DNA from: Pycnococcus provasolii
Taxonomy: Eukaryota; Chlorophyta; Pseudoscourfieldiophyceae; Pseudoscourfieldiales; Pycnococcaceae
DNA: 64,000 nt
Assembly (NCBI GenBank): GCA_938743325.2
Contig: OW568895.1
Span: forward strand, 126,501-190,500
Reading direction: 5' to 3'
The notes beneath the pieces are model-generated. The model did no database searches. It saw nothing but the letters and a program-made list of their open reading frames with translations, and was not told the DNA's origin. Positions 17,288-25,049 of the stretch are shown here, piece after piece. The position numbers were made by a program, and so were the translations under genes. How positions within the stretch are numbered: the first letter of the stretch is position 1; every line of letters starts with the position of its first letter.

Positions 17288-18067
17288 ATGCTCGCAGCAT
17301 CGCGGTCCGCCTTCACCGCCTGGAACGCGCGCGCACTCCTGGCGACCACCTGCAGGCTAGTCTGCCCAAACAATAGCGACGTCGTGTGCCGCGCCTTGCA
17401 GAGAAGAGGATCGTTCGCGTCGTCCTCAGTTCCCTCGATGGCTAACACCACGCCAGCCGACGTGCTTGCGTTCTGGTTCGGACCTGAGGCACTTGAGGTG
17501 CGAAGTGTCATGAGCACGGATGAGTTTATGAATGCGGGTAAAAAGATGTGGTACTTTGGTGGAAAGGAAGTTGACGTGCAAAGTCAGCGTTTCGTTCCCG
17601 CGATCGAGGCGGCTGCGGAAGGAACGCTGCCGTGGGACGACGACGACGACGACGCGAACCTTGCGAAAGTGATATTGTTTGACCAGTTCACGCGCAACGC
17701 GTTCCGTGGTACGCCAAAGGCTTTTGCATACGACGACAAGGCGCTCGACATTGCGAGACGACTCATTCGACGCGAGGCATACTGGGAGGTTGCTGAGTTG
17801 AACTTCATTGCGAGCCCGCATCTGCACAGCGAGCGCCTTTCTGACCACGACGCCGCGCTCGCGGCTGTGGTTCGTCACAAGGAGAAGCACGCCGAAGCCT
17901 TGCACTCACTCGTATACTTGGAGGGCGCCATAGTTTCTCACCGCGACGTGATTGCCGAGTTCGGCCGGTATCCTCACCGCAACAAGGCGTTGGGTCGTGC
18001 GAGCACGCCCGAGGAGGAGAGCTGGCTTGCGAGCGACGACCGGCCTGGTTGGTCGAAGTCGCAGTAA
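17288..18067 (+). CDS. DUF924 family protein, probably organelle-targeted
   Basis: 259 residues. Residues 1-50 are rich in Arg, Ala and Ser without acids, as in mitochondrial or plastid presequences. A DUF924 domain follows (DVLAFWFGPEAL, WYFGGKEVD, ILFDQFTRNAFRGTPKAFAYD, EALHSLVYLEGA, FGRYPHRNKALGR). The family is helical and TPR-like and found in bacteria and eukaryotes; its function is not established. The plant-pattern TGTAA about 25 bases after the stop may serve as polyadenylation signal. Confidence 0.88.
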   Translation: MLAASRSAFTAWNARALLATTCRLVCPNNSDVVCRALQRRGSFASSSVPSMANTTPADVLAFWFGPEALEVRSVMSTDEFMNAGKKMWYFGGKEVDVQSQRFVPAIEAAAEGTLPWDDDDDDANLAKVILFDQFTRNAFRGTPKAFAYDDKALDIARRLIRREAYWEVAELNFIASPHLHSERLSDHDAALAAVVRHKEKHAEALHSLVYLEGAIVSHRDVIAEFGRYPHRNKALGRASTPEEESWLASDDRPGWSKSQ

Positions 18068-18208
18068 GTACTACTGGCTACGCTGTAAGTATCCGTATAA
18101 ACTATTCATACGAAACGATAAGTTTGTAAAGTATAAGCCGTGCTTCGCGTGCTGTGACGAACACAAAGCACAAAAAGGAGGCAGCCCAATTCGTGGGACG
18201 ATTTTTAC

Positions 18209-18242
18209 AACCCCGAATAATTCCCCGAATCAGTTCGGGGTT
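18209..18242. promoter_or_regulatory. inverted AACCCCGAA...TTCGGGGTT element upstream of MIA40
   Basis: Arms 18209-18217 and 18234-18242 are perfect inverse copies, with a further TTCCCCGAA between them. The element ends 62 bp before the MIA40 ATG and matches the one before the amidohydrolase gene. Function is inferred. Confidence 0.4.
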
Positions 18243-18303
18243 TCCTCGTCGATGGGCTTGGAGGATTTTGGTTGGGTAGGGTTGTTGTCATTTTTACACC
18301 GCC

Positions 18304-18798
18304 ATGGAGCTGCCAACGTCTCACCTGGACGCCGCGCACGCCGCCGCGCTGAACAACCCGCGCAAGGCGAAAGACGCCGTGCTGCGCGAGGCGGTCGAGC
18401 AAGCGCTGACGTGCCCGTGCTTCGACGATATCAGACACGGGCCGTGCTGGAAGCAGTTCGCGGGCGCTTTCACCTGCTACGGTTTGTCGAAAGCGGACGC
18501 GCGCGGCGAGGAGTGTTCGTCGGTGTACGAGCCTCTGCTGCGTTGCATGGACAGACACCAGAAGACGGACTACCCTGAGTTGAAAGGTGTGACAGCATCG
18601 AACCCGAACGCGAACGTTGCGAGCGCAAATGACGACGGATCCTCGCTGGCGCGGAGAAGGAGCGGCAAGTACCGAACCGTCGTCGTCGACTCCGGAGGCA
18701 CTCAGCGGAGTGAGAGTAACGAGGGCAATCCTCTCCCTGGCGTTGAGGGATCGACGGAGCGCACGCGTGGACCAAGACCTGCCATACCACCACGATGA
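18304..18798 (+). CDS. MIA40: MIA40/CHCHD4 mitochondrial intermembrane-space import oxidoreductase
   Basis: 164 residues with a CHCH domain. The redox-active CPC is Cys37-Pro-Cys39, followed by twin CX9C pairs Cys48/Cys58 (GPCWKQFAGAFTCY) and Cys71/Cys81 (ECSSVYEPLLRCM), which is the MIA40 arrangement. The protein oxidises incoming small cysteine-motif proteins in the intermembrane space and passes electrons to Erv1/ALR. There is no long N-terminal membrane anchor, as in animal and plant forms rather than yeast. The C-terminal 80 residues are polar and probably disordered. A TGTAA lies about 30 bases after the stop. Confidence 0.88.
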   Translation: MELPTSHLDAAHAAALNNPRKAKDAVLREAVEQALTCPCFDDIRHGPCWKQFAGAFTCYGLSKADARGEECSSVYEPLLRCMDRHQKTDYPELKGVTASNPNANVASANDDGSSLARRRSGKYRTVVVDSGGTQRSESNEGNPLPGVEGSTERTRGPRPAIPPR

Positions 18799-19173
18799 CT
18801 TATGCATGCATGCATCCATGCATACGCTGTAAACTATTTTTTTTTAATTCCCATTCCTCCTCCGTGAGAAGACACACCCTCGAGGGGAGGCTCCATGCTG
18901 CTCCATGAGCGGAGGAGGACGGACGAGGAGGAGAAAAAACGACAACCTGAATGAAACCCCGAATTCCAATTCCAATTCCCATTATTCGGGGTTGGGGTTT
19001 TGGACGAAACCGTAGGGTCTTATTATTAGGGACCACGCGCCCCTTTTTAGTTCCGCCGTTCCAGACCTCGTGGCACGTGGTCACATGTTGGCAAACCTTC
19101 CTCTTAAGGTTAGTGGCCCCTTAGTCCATCAAAGTCACAAGGAACTTCATTAATGTTTTGTTAATTGGTGAGG
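18799..19173. other. intergenic with a third AACCCCGAA...TTCGGGGTT element
   Basis: Arms at 18955-18963 and 18985-18993, with two GAATTCCAATTCC-like repeats between them. A T-run and CCGCC sequence follow (19035-19055). No gene is seen. The layout resembles the 5' regions of the amidohydrolase and MIA40 genes and weakly supports a plus-strand gene near 19174. Confidence 0.4.
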
Positions 19174-19512
19174 ATGTCCGCCTCTTCAGGACTGTTCGAT
19201 GTCTCCTCCACGCCTCGTCGCACTCGTCTGAAGGGCTTGCAGTGTCTGCCGCACTTGCACTCCTCCCCCCCCGCTTGGGGGAATGACACCTTCGGCAGGG
19301 GGATGGATGCTCCGGCTCCACCCGCTCGCTCGCGTACCGAAAGGCGCGAAAGCGTCATGCGTGTCGTGAGGAGATTTGAGAGGGAAAATGAAACAAATCC
19401 ACGCGAGTTCTCGTCACTCAGACCGCTGCTCCGAGCCGTCGACGCGCGATTCGAGGAGGTGTTCGAGGAGGTGCCTGGCGACGCGACCGCTTGGGTGACA
19501 TACAGCGTGTGA
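19174..19512 (+). CDS. unresolved small locus; plus-strand ORF (112 aa)
   Basis: The plus frame from ATG 19174 ends at 19512 and resumes in the same phase to 19698 after one TGA. It holds a helical stretch (RVVRRFERENETNPREF, VDARFEEVFEEV). The minus strand of the same segment has overlapping frames with CKKCDALRKQSARRLAELF, VICPNC and KCGRHCKPFRRV, whose cysteine pairs look like a zinc ribbon, and a GTATGT donor-like site. Only one strand is likely to be real. I cannot decide from sequence alone, and a spliced gene on either strand is possible. Confidence 0.25.
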   Translation: MSASSGLFDVSSTPRRTRLKGLQCLPHLHSSPPAWGNDTFGRGMDAPAPPARSRTERRESVMRVVRRFERENETNPREFSSLRPLLRAVDARFEEVFEEVPGDATAWVTYSV

Positions 19513-20127
19513 ATGGAACGCTTGCGTGGCGCAGTTGGGGCAGATGACATCATCATGCGAGGCTTCAGGGAAGGTCACAAAGAGCTCAGCAAGACGGCGC
19601 GCGCTCTGCTTACGCAACGCATCGCACTTCTTGCACTGCACTCCGGAAACCAGAAACGGGCAAGAGCATATGCCAAAGCAGCATATGTCGAGGATTGACA
19701 CCACAAAAGAGGTGCGCTGGGTTGCTCACATCACATGGGAGGAACTCGCGAGTGACTTTCCGAAAGAGCAGAGATGAGTGAGTGAAGCTGCTGCGAGAAC
19801 CGCAGCCGTGGCCTCACTCACTTATGCGTGCACAATGTACCCACCAACGCTGCAGAGGGACCCAATGCAATGGTTGGTGAATCCCTCCCCCTGGCAGCCT
19901 GGACCCTCCCGCACTCCCCGGGCAAGCTGTTCTGGCAAGCACAATGTGTGGATCCCCTCCCTCCCCGGCCCCGCTCAGGCAGGCATCAGGGGGGGGAGGG
20001 AGGGTCCCGAGTGAGTGGCCTTTTAGCTCTCTCTCTCACCTTTACCTTTATTAGGGTTGTGTCCACGTCAGCGCCCCATTTTTGTTTGACAAGCGAAGCA
20101 CAAGAACTTCACGTGGGTGATCATATC
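19513..20127. other. mostly non-coding; 5' region of the ascorbate peroxidase gene
   Basis: Apart from the ambiguous frames described at 19174-19512, positions 19700-20127 show no gene. There are G-run/C-run stretches (19880-20010) and CT-rich sequence before the peroxidase start. Confidence 0.4.
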
Positions 20128-21282
20128 ATGTTCGCTGCCATGTCCGTCTCCACCTCCAATTTGCCGCACACTCCTTCTTGTGTCCGTGCTCGTCCTCCCT
20201 CTTCGGAGAGTTCTCGTATGATTCGACGTTCAGGTTTGGCGTCGTCCTCACTCGCTCTTGGGAAAAGGGTTTCCTCTGCGTCGCGTCTCTCTGCGGTTTC
20301 TTCTCCATCCAGTGCACACAATTACGATGAAGACTCACAAGACATGGCCGTCGGGACTAACGTGATGCTCGACAGGCGGCAGATTCTTGCCGCCATGCCG
20401 CTCTCACTCGGCATCGCTGTGACGCAAACCACGCAGCCAGTCTACGCGGCGGAGGACAAGATCCCGTGGGGTGACGTGCGAAAGGACCTCGCGAAAGTTA
20501 TCAGCGCGGATGCGAACCGAGGACCTACTCTGCTGCGCCTCGCTTGGCACTCAAGCGGAACGTACTCGCCCAAGACTGACGTTACCGGAGGATCGGAAAA
20601 GGGAACCATCAGGTACGCCGAGGAGCTGGCGCACGGCGCCAACGCCGGACTATCTCCAGCCGTGAACAAGTGGCTCGCACCCATCCACAAGAAGTACGAA
20701 AAGCAAGGTTTGCAGTGGGCCGACCTCATCACGCTCGGCGGCGTGGTTGGCGTGGCTGAGCTGGGTGGACCTGAGATTCCTTGGCGCGCAGGACGCAAGG
20801 ATGCGGCGAGTCCTGACGAGGTGCCGCCGGAAGGACGCCTTCCCGCTGCGGACAAAGGGTCGTTCGAAGCGACGAATAGCCACCTGCGTAAGGAGGTGTT
20901 CTATCGCATGGGCTTCAACGATCGAGACATCGTGGCGCTGAGTGGCGCGCACACGCTCGGACGCTGCCATGCGGATGCGTCGGGATACGAAGGTCCGTGG
21001 ACGAGCACGCCAACGAAGATGACGAACGGGTACTTCGTTCTCCTCGAGAAGGCGAAGTGGGAGCCGACGGAGGTGCCTAAGACGGGCAACAAGCAGTACA
21101 ACGCCGGCGAGCTGATGATGCTGCCAAGCGATATCGCGTTGACGAAGGACAAGAAGTTCGCCCCGATCGTGCACGAGTACGCGACGAACCAGGAGGTGTT
21201 TTTCACCGACTTTGCTAAGGCGGCGTCGAAATTGTTCGAGCTTGGAACCGTTGATCTTTACGAAGTCAGCTTCAACGCTTGA
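20128..21282 (+). CDS. APX: plastid L-ascorbate peroxidase with a thylakoid-lumen Tat-type signal
   Basis: 384 residues from ATG 20128; an in-frame extension upstream begins only at GTG. The first 80 residues are a Ser/Arg-rich transit peptide. Arg83-Arg84 begin RRQILAAMPLSLGIAV, which ends VYA before AED (about 105-109): a twin-arginine lumen signal with an AxA-like cleavage site. The class I peroxidase domain is complete: RLAWHSSGT (Arg137, Trp140, distal His141), LSGAHTLGRCH (proximal His275) and GPWTSTP (Trp291). It reduces H2O2 with ascorbate. The plant lumenal relative TL29/APX4 lacks key residues, but this copy keeps them, so an active lumenal enzyme is plausible. Confidence 0.9.
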   Translation: MFAAMSVSTSNLPHTPSCVRARPPSSESSRMIRRSGLASSSLALGKRVSSASRLSAVSSPSSAHNYDEDSQDMAVGTNVMLDRRQILAAMPLSLGIAVTQTTQPVYAAEDKIPWGDVRKDLAKVISADANRGPTLLRLAWHSSGTYSPKTDVTGGSEKGTIRYAEELAHGANAGLSPAVNKWLAPIHKKYEKQGLQWADLITLGGVVGVAELGGPEIPWRAGRKDAASPDEVPPEGRLPAADKGSFEATNSHLRKEVFYRMGFNDRDIVALSGAHTLGRCHADASGYEGPWTSTPTKMTNGYFVLLEKAKWEPTEVPKTGNKQYNAGELMMLPSDIALTKDKKFAPIVHEYATNQEVFFTDFAKAASKLFELGTVDLYEVSFNA

Positions 21283-21504
21283 TCAACTTCTTTCTTCTTG
21301 ACTTCAAGTGTGAAATGTCAAGGTTTGTTGTAACGAACGGGTTGTGGACATTCATCTTCTTACCATACATACATAAGATAATAGAGTACGAAACACACAT
21401 GTGCACAGTTACTTGTACGTGTTGTGATAAATCAAGACAACGGCACGTATTATTCGAAGTGATTTCAACTACAATGTGTGTCTGCGAATGTTACAACTCG
21501 AATG

Positions 21505-22524
21505 TTACACCTCTGGCGTCTTAAAAGGACCGTGCACGCCGTCGGGAGGCGCCTGACCGTCGTCATTGTCGCCCCAGCACGCGACTTTGCCGTTGCGTCG
21601 CAACGCGAGCGAGTGTCGACCACCCGCAGCGATCGCGACAAAGTCGCCCTCGACGCCGTCGGGAGGCGCCTGGCCGTCGTCGTTGCGTCCCCAGCACGCG
21701 ACATTGCCGTTGCGTCGGAGTGCTATCGAGTGTATAGTACCGGCAGAAATGGCAACGAAGTCTCCATCAACTCCATCGGGAGGTGCCAGGCCGTTGTAGT
21801 TGGAGCCCCAGCACGCGACATTGCCGTTGCGTGTCAACGCTAGCGAATGTGCGCCACCCGCAGCGATCGCAACAAAGTCACCCTCGACGCCGTCGGGAGG
21901 CGCCTGGCCGTAGCCGTTGTGTCCCCAGCACGCGACATTGCCGTTGCGTTGCAACGCGAGCGAGTGTTGATTACCCGCAGCGATCGCAACAAAGTCGCCC
22001 TCGACGCCGTCGGGAGGCGCCTGGCCGTCGTCGTTGCGTCCCCAGCACGCGACATTGCCGTTGCGTCGGAGTGCTATCGAGTGTATAGTACCGGCAGAAA
22101 TGGCAACGAAGTCTCCATCAACTCCATCGGGAGGTGCCAGGCCGTTGTAGTTGGAGCCCCAGCACGCGACATTGCCGTCGCGTCGTAGTGCCAGCGAGTG
22201 TAGACTACCGGCAGCAATCGCGACGAAGTCGCCCTCGACGCCGTCGGGAGGCGCTTGACCTTCGCCGTTGAGTCCCCAGCACGCGACTCCCCCGTCGCAT
22301 CGCAACACCACGGTGTGACGGAATCCTGCGTCGAGGCACGCACTTCGTCGCGTCGCTAGCGTTCGTTCTTGTTCCCGAACGAGTCTTCGTTTTCGCTGCC
22401 ACGGCACCCACACGGTACGCATCACCTTGTACGCGATTGACTCCGATTCCGATTCCGATTCGGAGGAGGAGGAGGAGGGCAGAGTGCACGGAACATGCAT
22501 TGGAACACTATAGGATATGCACAT
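21505..22524 (-). CDS. RCC1-like repeat protein, array 1 (7 units)
   Basis: 339 residues. About 65 basic and Ser/Glu-rich residues are followed by seven copies of a 39-residue unit, consensus ACWGxNxxGQAPPDGVxGDFVAIAAG..HSLALRRNGNV, related to RCC1/BNR beta-propeller blades. Seven blades could close one propeller. At DNA level the unit is 117 bp, and two 187-bp stretches (21641-21827 and 21992-22178) are identical and lie exactly three units apart, so the array has expanded recently. Partner and role are unknown; RCC1-type propellers are often binding scaffolds or GTPase exchange factors. The ATG at 22524 is used; Met9 or Met35 are alternatives. Confidence 0.8.
   Translation of the reverse strand: MCISYSVPMHVPCTLPSSSSSESESESESIAYKVMRTVWVPWQRKRRLVREQERTLATRRSACLDAGFRHTVVLRCDGGVACWGLNGEGQAPPDGVEGDFVAIAAGSLHSLALRRDGNVACWGSNYNGLAPPDGVDGDFVAISAGTIHSIALRRNGNVACWGRNDDGQAPPDGVEGDFVAIAAGNQHSLALQRNGNVACWGHNGYGQAPPDGVEGDFVAIAAGGAHSLALTRNGNVACWGSNYNGLAPPDGVDGDFVAISAGTIHSIALRRNGNVACWGRNDDGQAPPDGVEGDFVAIAAGGRHSLALRRNGKVACWGDNDDGQAPPDGVHGPFKTPEV
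21641..22178. repeat. 117-bp tandem array with an identical 187-bp internal duplication
   Basis: Segments 21641-21827 and 21992-22178 match base for base, offset by 351 bp (three 117-bp units). This indicates unequal crossing-over or gene conversion within the coding array. Confidence 0.88.
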
Positions 22525-22905
22525 CCATCCATGAAAACGCCGACAGAGAATGCATTAAGTGACAGATAATAAGGCTAGATGAGTTAAGGTAGAGAAAACC
22601 AACCAAAACCCGAATCCGAACTTTAAAAAAAACGAGTAATTCAATTAGGGGTTAGAGGCATTAGGGGTTAGAGGCATTCATTCGGGGTTAGGGTCGTTTT
22701 TTTCCCGCCGCTTCATCAAAGGAACCACCCCTTAGAAAGTCGTCATTGGCGTCATTTCGCACAAATAAATATAGTTCACCTCGCTCTCGCTTCCATTCCT
22801 CAAAGGCGCACAACCACACCACTCGTTTTCAAGAAGACGTGATATAAGTTATCCCTGTTGTGGTGTCTTAGATATTCACTTTGGCTTGTCACTCTTGAAT
22901 CGACC
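22525..22905. promoter_or_regulatory. divergent 5' region between RCC1-like array 1 and UBA2
   Basis: Contains AAACCCGAATCCGAAC (about 22606-22620), two copies of TTAGGGGTTAGAGGCATT (22645-22680), TTCGGGGTT (22681-22689) and TTTTTTTCCCGCCG (22697-22710). TTTCCCGCC equals the E2F consensus, which would fit cell-cycle control of UBA2, although that is inference. No gene is seen. Confidence 0.45.
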
Positions 22906-24933
22906 ATGTCGCCTCCTGCTACTGATCTCTTGTCGTCGTCCCATCTGCTCATGGTGGGCGCGGGTGGAATCGGGTGCGAACTACTCAAAACACTCGTCAT
23001 CGCAAAAGCTACTCGGATACACATCATCGACCTCGATACCATCGACGTCTCGAACCTCAACCGGCAATTCTTATTCAGAAATAAACACGTCGGCATGTCC
23101 AAGGCGATCGTCGCAAGGGAAGCTGCTCTCGCATTTCTACCACCCGCGAGGAGAGATCAGTGCTCCATCACAGCGCACCACGCGAACATCAAACAACCCG
23201 AGTTTGGTGTCGAGTTCTTCAAGCAGTTCGACGTCGTGCTCAACGGACTCGACAACGTCGACGCAAGACGACACGTCAACCGACTCTGCCTCGCAGCGCG
23301 CGTGCCGCTCGTCGAAAGTGGAACGACAGGACTCGTCGGACAGGTGACGTGCCACGTGCGAGGAGTGTCCGCGTGCTACGAGTGCAAACCAAAACCAACC
23401 GCAAAGGCGTACCCCGTGTGCACGCTGCGCAACACGCCGGACAAACCAATACACACGATCGTGTGGGCGAAAGACATGCTCTTCAAGCAGCTATTCGGGG
23501 GAGACGGCGTCGTCACAGATCTCGCGGAGGCGGAAACCAACAACAACAACACCAACAACGAAGACAGCAACCCCCAAGAAGAACAAACCAACGCCGACGA
23601 CGTCGCGGCGAAGTTCTTCAAGCCTGAAGAGGGTGAACAGCCGTACGACTTTCTCGTGCGCGTGTTTCGACGCGTGTTCGTCGACGACATTGTCAAGGTG
23701 AACGGCATGGATGACCTCTGGGAAAAGCAAGGACGACGACGTCCTGTGACGTTGCCCGTAGATCGATACAAGTCTAACGATGCCGTCAAGAAGACTGCCT
23801 CCGCGAATGACGCCAAGGAGGGGGAATCGTCGCCGGATAATGAGGTGCTTGGCCTATCTGCATCCGCAGCCGCGGCACTTGGGTACGACGACGATCATGC
23901 CGTGTCGTTCGGATGCAAGTCATCAAACGCGGATGCTAAGGAGAAATGTGCGACGGCGCCACCGCCGGATCATGATGCGCACGTCTTCCTTGCGAGCGGC
24001 GTGCGTCTCCTGCGACGTAAGCTCGCTCTTGCATCCTCGCGGGGCTCAGACGACGGCGTTGCGTTTGACAAGGATGACGTCCTCGCGACAGAATTTGTCA
24101 CCGCAGCGTCGAACCTGAGGAGCAGGTGCTACGGAATCCCAAGGCAGAGCGTCTTCAATGCGAAGGGCATGGCTGGCAATATTGTGCATGCCGTGGCAAC
24201 CACGAATGCGATCGTCGCAGGACTTATCGTTGCCGAGGCTCGCAAGGTACTGCGCTACGTTGCAGCTGCCGAGGGCAGCGATGAGAGGGCAGCCGTCGCG
24301 AGCAAGCTGCGTGACACGTACGTCGTTCCATTCCCACAATGTCCAGGCTCAAAGTACTGCATACAGCCGACGTCGCCGGAGGAGGCACATCCTGGCTGCT
24401 ATGTTTGCGGTGGAGGTGCGGGTGGCATAACTCTATCGCTTGACACGAACGTGTGGACGCTTGGTGAGTTGGCGTCGTTTCTCAAGAAAAAGCTTAGCAT
24501 GCACCTGCCTTTGCTTGAGACGGACGAGGCGGGGCAACTGTACGAAGAGGGGGATGACCTCGACGAGGACGAGGTGGAGCGATACGAAACTCTGGCGAAA
24601 AAACGGCTCGCGGAATTGCCAGGCGACGGCATTGTGGACGGGACTACGGTTAATCTGCAGGATTTGAGCCAGGACTTCCATGTCAAGGTGGTAGTGCGGC
24701 ATGTGGCTGATCTTGATGAGGAGGAATATCCGGAACTGTGCATTTGGGACGTCGAGGGTGGCATTAAGCCCGTCGCAAACGCACCAGCGCAGGAAGAAGC
24801 TGAGAAGAATGACAGCAACGGAGCATCCGCCGCCGGCGATGACGACGACGATCTTGTGATGATTGATGAAGATATCGAAGTGTTGACGGAGAATGTTCAG
24901 GCGCCACCCGCAAAGAAAGCGCGACGCGTGTAA
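22906..24933 (+). CDS. UBA2: SUMO-activating enzyme subunit 2 (UBA2/SAE2)
   Basis: 675 residues; the ATG at 22906 is used. It has the ATP-binding GAGGIGCELLK, DLDTIDVSNLNRQFLF, zinc cysteines (CYEC and later CYVCGG) and catalytic Cys172 in YPVCTLRNTPDKPIHTIVWAK, which forms the SUMO thioester. An acidic Asn/Gln/Glu insert near residues 205-230 precedes the conserved FKPEEGEQPYDFLVRVF-type region. A ubiquitin-fold domain follows, with an acidic SUMO-interacting-like DLVMIDEDIEVL and the basic end KKARRV, likely the nuclear import signal. With SAE1 it adenylates SUMO and passes it to UBC9. Stop is 117 bp from the convergent ankyrin-like gene. Confidence 0.92.
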   Translation: MSPPATDLLSSSHLLMVGAGGIGCELLKTLVIAKATRIHIIDLDTIDVSNLNRQFLFRNKHVGMSKAIVAREAALAFLPPARRDQCSITAHHANIKQPEFGVEFFKQFDVVLNGLDNVDARRHVNRLCLAARVPLVESGTTGLVGQVTCHVRGVSACYECKPKPTAKAYPVCTLRNTPDKPIHTIVWAKDMLFKQLFGGDGVVTDLAEAETNNNNTNNEDSNPQEEQTNADDVAAKFFKPEEGEQPYDFLVRVFRRVFVDDIVKVNGMDDLWEKQGRRRPVTLPVDRYKSNDAVKKTASANDAKEGESSPDNEVLGLSASAAAALGYDDDHAVSFGCKSSNADAKEKCATAPPPDHDAHVFLASGVRLLRRKLALASSRGSDDGVAFDKDDVLATEFVTAASNLRSRCYGIPRQSVFNAKGMAGNIVHAVATTNAIVAGLIVAEARKVLRYVAAAEGSDERAAVASKLRDTYVVPFPQCPGSKYCIQPTSPEEAHPGCYVCGGGAGGITLSLDTNVWTLGELASFLKKKLSMHLPLLETDEAGQLYEEGDDLDEDEVERYETLAKKRLAELPGDGIVDGTTVNLQDLSQDFHVKVVVRHVADLDEEEYPELCIWDVEGGIKPVANAPAQEEAEKNDSNGASAAGDDDDDLVMIDEDIEVLTENVQAPPAKKARRV

Positions 24934-25049
24934 CTTCCCTATTCATTTTTTAAGTTCATATTTGTACTCAAGGTTACACGCTCTTCAAGAGCCTCGTTTT
25001 TTTATCATACGTACATGTACATGTGATGTATGTACGTCACACAACAACA

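Noticed and set aside
19828-20127. Extended N-terminus of ascorbate peroxidase
   Set aside because: It starts with GTG and translates a G-run/C-run intergenic stretch; ATG 20128 begins a normal transit peptide.
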